Positions 60,711-64,000 of a stretch of DNA of 64,000 bases are shown here, piece by piece. A model generated the notes under the pieces. That model worked only from the letters and a program-made list of their open reading frames with translations, made no database searches and was not told the origin of the DNA. This stretch comes from Streptomyces sp. WZ-12. GTDB lineage: Bacteria > Actinomycetota > Actinomycetes > Streptomycetales > Streptomycetaceae. The translations under genes were made by a program, and so were the position numbers. Positions within the stretch are counted from its first letter, which is position 1. The number at the start of each line of letters is the position of its first letter. The stretch lies in NCBI RefSeq assembly GCF_028898845.1, contig NZ_CP118574.1, positions 186,001-250,000 of the forward strand, written 5' to 3'.

Positions 60711-60756
60711 TAACCACGTTAACAACGTTAAATTAAGCTACTGATAACATCGTTAA
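60711..60756. promoter_or_regulatory. Three copies of a 12-bp TetR-type operator
   Basis: TAACNNCGTTAA occurs at 60711-60722, 60720-60731 (sharing three bases) and 60745-60756. The middle copy contains the palindrome TTAACAACGTTAA, and the third ends one base before the tetR ATG. The AT-rich sequence stands out from its surroundings. It should control both divergent genes. Confidence 0.75.
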
Positions 60757-60757
60757 C

Positions 60758-61411
60758 ATGTCAATGCGAGAAAGCGGTCGCGCGGGTACGCGCAGGGGAT
60801 CGCTCCGGCCGGACACCGTGGTGGACACCGCGCTGGCCCTGGTCAACCACGGCGGCCTGGAGTCACTGACCATGCGCCGCCTGTCCGATGCCCTGGGAAC
60901 CCAACCACCCACCCTGTACCGGCTGTTCCACGACAAGGACGCCCTGGTCGACGCGATGGCCGACGCCGTACTGGCCTCCGCGCTCGGCCCGCTCCCCCAG
61001 GCCGACTGGGAGGCCCGCGTGACCGCGCTGGCCGAGCGCCTGCGGGCCGCCCTCCTCGCCCAACGGGACGGCGCCCGCATCGTCGGCGGTGCCTACACCA
61101 CTCGACACCCCACCCTGGCGATCGCCGACTCCCTGCTGGCCGCCATGCAGGAAGCGGGCTTCACCGGCGAGGCGGCGGTGTGCGCCATCACCACGGTCTT
61201 CTCCTACGTCCTGGGCGAAACACTGGAGCAACAGGGACGCACCGATGTGGACCTGGACGACGTCAAAGCCTCGTTCTCCGACGACGACTACCCACACCTG
61301 GCCCGCAGCCCGCTGCCGGCCCTGCTCGACTTCGACACCAGGTTCGCCTTCGGCCTCCGAACGATCACGGCCGGCCTCCGGGAGCAGCCCACGCGCCAAC
61401 GCACGACGTGA
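60758..61411 (+). CDS. TetR/AcrR family transcriptional regulator with TetR C-terminal domain
   Basis: 217 aa repressor. The N-terminal HTH is in DTALALVNHGGLESLTMRRLSDALGTQPPTLYRLFHDKDALVD. The C-terminal ligand domain (TetR_C type) has the ETLEQQGR and FDTRFAFGLRTITAGL helices of the tetracycline-repressor class. ATG 60758 directly follows an operator copy and lacks a ribosome site, so the message is probably leaderless. It is divergent from the PDR/PPOX operon, the obvious target. Confidence 0.9.
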   Translation: MSMRESGRAGTRRGSLRPDTVVDTALALVNHGGLESLTMRRLSDALGTQPPTLYRLFHDKDALVDAMADAVLASALGPLPQADWEARVTALAERLRAALLAQRDGARIVGGAYTTRHPTLAIADSLLAAMQEAGFTGEAAVCAITTVFSYVLGETLEQQGRTDVDLDDVKASFSDDDYPHLARSPLPALLDFDTRFAFGLRTITAGLREQPTRQRTT

Positions 61412-61476
61412 GGCACGACCCGTGGCGGCGGCAACAGCGATAACCCAGTGGCGTTTTGAGGCCGTCGCAGACGAAC

Positions 61477-62046
61477 ATGCCTCGCATGACTGACCAGTTC
61501 GCGCGATGGAGCCAGGCAACCCGCTACACCGACATGTGGGCCGATCCGGACGACGACCCCCGCAACAACGAAGGTCCGAGTCCGGACGGCGAGCTCGCGA
61601 CGTTGCGGGACGTGCTGACCAACTACCGCCTGACCCTGCGGATGAAGTGCGAGGGTCTGAACGCGGAGCAACTGGCCCGCCGTTCGGTTCCGCCGTCGAC
61701 GATGTCGCTGCTCGGCCTGGTCCGGCATCTCGCCAGAGTGGAGCGGGACTGGCGCAACTGGATCAGCGACGGTGAGCCGCTGCCGAAGCTGTACGGCGGG
61801 CGGGAGGCGGACTTCGACGGAGCCGTCGCCGAGCAGGCCGTGGTCGACGCCGCGTACGACGACCTGGAGCGCGAGCAGGCCGCGACCGACGCCGCGCTGG
61901 ACCAACACCCGGACCTGGGCACGCGCGTGGGGAAGGACGGGATCGCCGTTCGGGAGCTGTTGGTGCACCGGATCGACGAGTACGCCCGGCACTGCGGGCA
62001 CGCCGACCTCTTGCGCGAGTGCATCGACGGGCGGGTGGGCCAGTGA
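61477..62046 (+). CDS. DinB/DUF664 family protein
   Basis: 189 aa from ATG 61477. A four-helix DinB fold is indicated by LTNYRLTLRMKCEGLNAEQL, then MSLLGLVRHLARVERDWRNW and VRELLVHRIDEYARHCGHADLLRE. The three histidines (HLARVER, LLVHRIDEY, HCGHADLL) are the usual metal ligands. Family members include mycothiol- or bacillithiol-dependent transferases; a role here is unknown. The start may be ATG 61486 (MTDQF) or a TTG further upstream; no decisive ribosome site is present. Follows tetR on the same strand after 65 nt. Confidence 0.82.
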   Translation: MPRMTDQFARWSQATRYTDMWADPDDDPRNNEGPSPDGELATLRDVLTNYRLTLRMKCEGLNAEQLARRSVPPSTMSLLGLVRHLARVERDWRNWISDGEPLPKLYGGREADFDGAVAEQAVVDAAYDDLEREQAATDAALDQHPDLGTRVGKDGIAVRELLVHRIDEYARHCGHADLLRECIDGRVGQ

Positions 62047-62176
62047 CGAGAAGCGGGCCGGTAACCCAGGGGAGTCGGCCGGGCGCCGCGCGCGAGCAGC
62101 CTCACGAGAAACACCAGTCACCTACACAACACATCCACAGGGGCGGGCACTGTTGCCCGACCATGACACAGCCGGC

Positions 62177-62218
62177 TTGACAGTCACTGTCATCGCCCAA
62201 GTAGGTTCACTGTGAACC
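62177..62218 (+). promoter_or_regulatory. Promoter with two palindromes upstream of the D,D-carboxypeptidase gene
   Basis: TTGACA (62177-62182) is a consensus -35 box; the -10 region around 62200-62206 reads GTAGGTT and is weak. The -35 is embedded in the palindrome TGACAGTCACTGTCA (62178-62192), and GGTTCACTGTGAACC (62204-62218) covers the start-site region. Both are 15-nt near-perfect palindromes, suggesting regulation. Confidence 0.6.
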
Positions 62219-62267
62219 GAATTCGCACTACGCGCCGGCGCCCCTTCGTCGGCAGGAGGAACGCCCC

Positions 62268-63302
62268 ATGGGTTCCCACGCCCGCCCCAACCGAATACAC
62301 CGCACCGGAGTCCGGATCGCGATGGTGGCACTCGTCGGTGCCGCCCTGCCGATCACTGCCGGTGGCCTGGCCGAGGCAGCCACCCCCGGCGCCACGCACT
62401 CCGCGGACGAGAACGGCCAGCAGAGCCACGACGCCGCCACAACGGCCGGCCGGCACCAGGCCGCACCCCATCAGTCCCAGCCTTCCCAGGCGGGGCAGCA
62501 CGCCGCCCAGGACCAGGCCGCTCCCCAGATCCACACCGACCACGCCTTCCTGCTGGACGCGCGGGACGGTAGCCAGGAGCGGGAGTTGTGGGCCGGGGCC
62601 AAGGCGGACGAGAGCGTGCCGATGGCCAGCACCACCAAGATCATGACCGCCGTGGTGGTGCTCAAGCACCCGGAGTGGCTGGACCGGCAGATCACGGTGA
62701 AGCAGGAGTACCGGGATTACGTCCAGAAGGTCGGCGCCAGCACCGCCGACCTCCAGACCGGCGACACGCTGACCGCCAGGCAACTGCTGCACGCCATGCT
62801 GCTCCCGTCCGGCGCGGACGCCGCGCGAGCCCTGGCCGACACCTTCGGCCACGGTGACACCGAGGACGCGCGGATCGCCGACTTCGTGCACCAGATGAAC
62901 GCCGAGGCGCAGCAACTGGGCATGACCGGAACGCACTTCGACGGCGTCGACGGCTTCTCGCACGGCAACAACCACAGCACCGCCCGCGACTTGGCCAAGC
63001 TGGGCCAGCGCGCGATGCTGCAGCCGGTGTTCGCCGACATCGTGAAGAACAAGCAGTTCAAGACCGAGGCCCCGGCGGCCAACGGCCACACCCGGTACTA
63101 CACCTGGAACAACACCAACCAGCTGCTGAGCACCTACGCCGGCGCCCTGGGCGTTAAGACCGGCAGCGGCCCGGAGGACGGCTACTGCCTCGTCTTCGCC
63201 GCCAAGCGGGACAACCGCACCCTGGTCGGCGTGATCCTCAAGGACGACCAGGGCCGCTTCGACGACGCCACCAAGATGCTCGACTGGGGCTTCGCCCACT
63301 GA
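62268..63302 (+). CDS. D-alanyl-D-alanine carboxypeptidase, S11 family (DacA-like)
   Basis: 344 aa exported penicillin-binding protein that trims peptidoglycan stem peptides. Signal peptide about 1-37 (VALVGAALPITAGGLAEAA). A Gln/His/Ala-rich linker (about 40-85) follows. The catalytic SxxK is Ser121-Thr-Thr-Lys124, and KTG is Lys297-Thr-Gly. The second motif reads Ser181-Gly-Ala where S11 enzymes usually have Ser-Gly-Asn. AGGAGGAA precedes ATG 62268 at good distance. A palindrome-rich promoter lies upstream and a hairpin downstream. Confidence 0.92.
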   Translation: MGSHARPNRIHRTGVRIAMVALVGAALPITAGGLAEAATPGATHSADENGQQSHDAATTAGRHQAAPHQSQPSQAGQHAAQDQAAPQIHTDHAFLLDARDGSQERELWAGAKADESVPMASTTKIMTAVVVLKHPEWLDRQITVKQEYRDYVQKVGASTADLQTGDTLTARQLLHAMLLPSGADAARALADTFGHGDTEDARIADFVHQMNAEAQQLGMTGTHFDGVDGFSHGNNHSTARDLAKLGQRAMLQPVFADIVKNKQFKTEAPAANGHTRYYTWNNTNQLLSTYAGALGVKTGSGPEDGYCLVFAAKRDNRTLVGVILKDDQGRFDDATKMLDWGFAH

Positions 63303-63327
63303 GCCGGCAGCACAGCCGACGCTGAAC

Positions 63328-63356
63328 GGGTGCCGCACGCACCGCGCGCGGCACCC
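63328..63356. terminator. Hairpin between convergent carboxypeptidase and permease genes
   Basis: GGGTGCCGC (63328-63336) pairs perfectly with GCGGCACCC (63348-63356), leaving an 11-nt loop. It lies in the 94-nt convergent gap. Confidence 0.65.
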
Positions 63357-63396
63357 ACCGCCGGCGAACCGTGCGATGCCTCCGGTCTCATGGGAT

Positions 63397-64000
63397 TCAG
63401 CTGGCGTTGAGAGCGACAGTGGGGTGCAGCCGGGAGGCCCGTACGGCCGGATACAGACCTGCGGCGACGCCGATGACGAGGGTGGCGCCCAGGCCGCCGG
63501 CCAGCGACCAGGGCGGTACCACGGCCGTCCACCCTTGCGCACGGGCGAACGCGAGCGTGGCGACGGCCCCCAGCGCGGCACCCGCGGTCCCCCCGAGCGC
63601 CGACAACAGCAGGGACTCGGTGAGGAATTGGAGGCGGATCGCGCGCTTCGTCGCGCCGAGGGCGCGGCGCAGCCCGATCTCCGCCCGGCGTTCCAGTACC
63701 GAGATGACCATGGTGTTGGCCACGCCCACCCCGCCGACCAACAGCGCCACCGCTCCGAGGCCCAGCATCAGTGCCGTCAGGCCCTTGTCGGTGGCGGCCT
63801 TGGCCGCGAGGGCGTCGGAGGGACGGGAGACCTTCACCGCACCCTCGTTGCCGGGGTTGACCGTTCGGGCCAGGACCTGCTGGACCGCCTCCACCGAGGC
63901 GTCCGTGGAGCGTTCGAAGAGGGTGGTGGGGTGACCGTCGAAGCCCAGATACCGCTCGGCGGAGGGGAATCCGACCAGTGCGGTGCGGTCCAGGGTCGGT
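63397..64000 (-). CDS. MacB/FtsX-like ABC transporter permease, C-terminal part
   Basis: 201 codons are visible, continuing past the right edge. A periplasmic segment (VGFPSAERYLGFDGHPTTLFERS to about nt 63800) is followed by three membrane helices, with the FtsX signature VISVLERRAEIGLRRALGATKRAIRLQFLTESLLLS between the first and second. This is the C-terminal end of MacB-type permeases, which act with an ATPase (usually LolD-like) in macrolide export or lipoprotein/mechanotransmission functions. The partner gene would lie to the right of the window. Confidence 0.9.
   Translation of the reverse strand, partial: PTLDRTALVGFPSAERYLGFDGHPTTLFERSTDASVEAVQQVLARTVNPGNEGAVKVSRPSDALAAKAATDKGLTALMLGLGAVALLVGGVGVANTMVISVLERRAEIGLRRALGATKRAIRLQFLTESLLLSALGGTAGAALGAVATLAFARAQGWTAVVPPWSLAGGLGATLVIGVAAGLYPAVRASRLHPTVALNAS

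Overview
High-GC actinomycete DNA, almost certainly Streptomyces: codon third positions are strongly G/C, starts are often GTG or TTG, and the gene families are typical of the genus (DUF6207, DUF4190, C45 acyltransferase, S53 lipoprotein peptidase). The window covers one flank of a polyene macrolide gene cluster and the adjoining chromosome.

Positions 1-41488 are the polyene part. A minus-strand unit runs GDP-mannose 4,6-dehydratase (35918-36952), a six-module type I polyketide synthase of 9472 aa (7320-35738), and the start of a second PKS (1-7299, cut by the window edge). Divergently, two overlapping ABC exporter half-transporters and a TTG-started 4'-phosphopantetheinyl transferase run rightward (37262-41488). 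Gene order, gene sizes and domain order match the nysF-nysG-nysH-nysDIII-nysI-nysJ block of nystatin-type clusters. The six modules of the large PKS correspond to modules 9-14: one DH-KR module, a KR module, a methylmalonyl-AT module, two further KR modules of which one KR is dead, and a final KR module. The next PKS opens with a fully reducing module 15 (DH-ER-KR). This predicts a C20=C21 alkene, hydroxyls at C19, C17, C15 and C11, a methyl branch at C16 (the usual carboxyl precursor), a C13 ketone (hemiketal) and a saturated C9. That is the nystatin pattern rather than the amphotericin one. The PPTase would prime the ACPs, the dehydratase starts GDP-mycosamine synthesis, and the ABC pair would export the product. 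Two near-consensus PAS-LuxR (PimM-type) operators lie in the control regions. The remaining sugar, P450 and regulator genes are outside the window.

From about 41.5 kb onward the content is ordinary chromosome. It holds small membrane or hypothetical proteins, a dienelactone hydrolase-like enzyme, a signal peptidase II, a P-loop kinase-like protein, an ABC-2 drug exporter pair, a C45 acyltransferase, an ArsR/SnoaL divergent pair, a secreted polysaccharide lyase-like lipoprotein, a GT39-like membrane glycosyltransferase, an MFS/AraC divergent pair, two secreted proteases, a methyltransferase, a TetR-controlled flavin/2Fe-2S reductase plus PPOX operon, a DinB protein, a D-Ala-D-Ala carboxypeptidase and the end of a MacB-type permease. 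Several intergenic hairpins and operator-like palindromes are clear.

Notable sequence signals are the inactivated KR of module 13, patches inside the PKS genes where the wobble base flips from C to G/T (domain mosaicism), near-identical AT segments in modules 13 and 15, a degenerate ATPase site in one ABC half, and three copies of a 12-bp operator abutting a leaderless tetR start.
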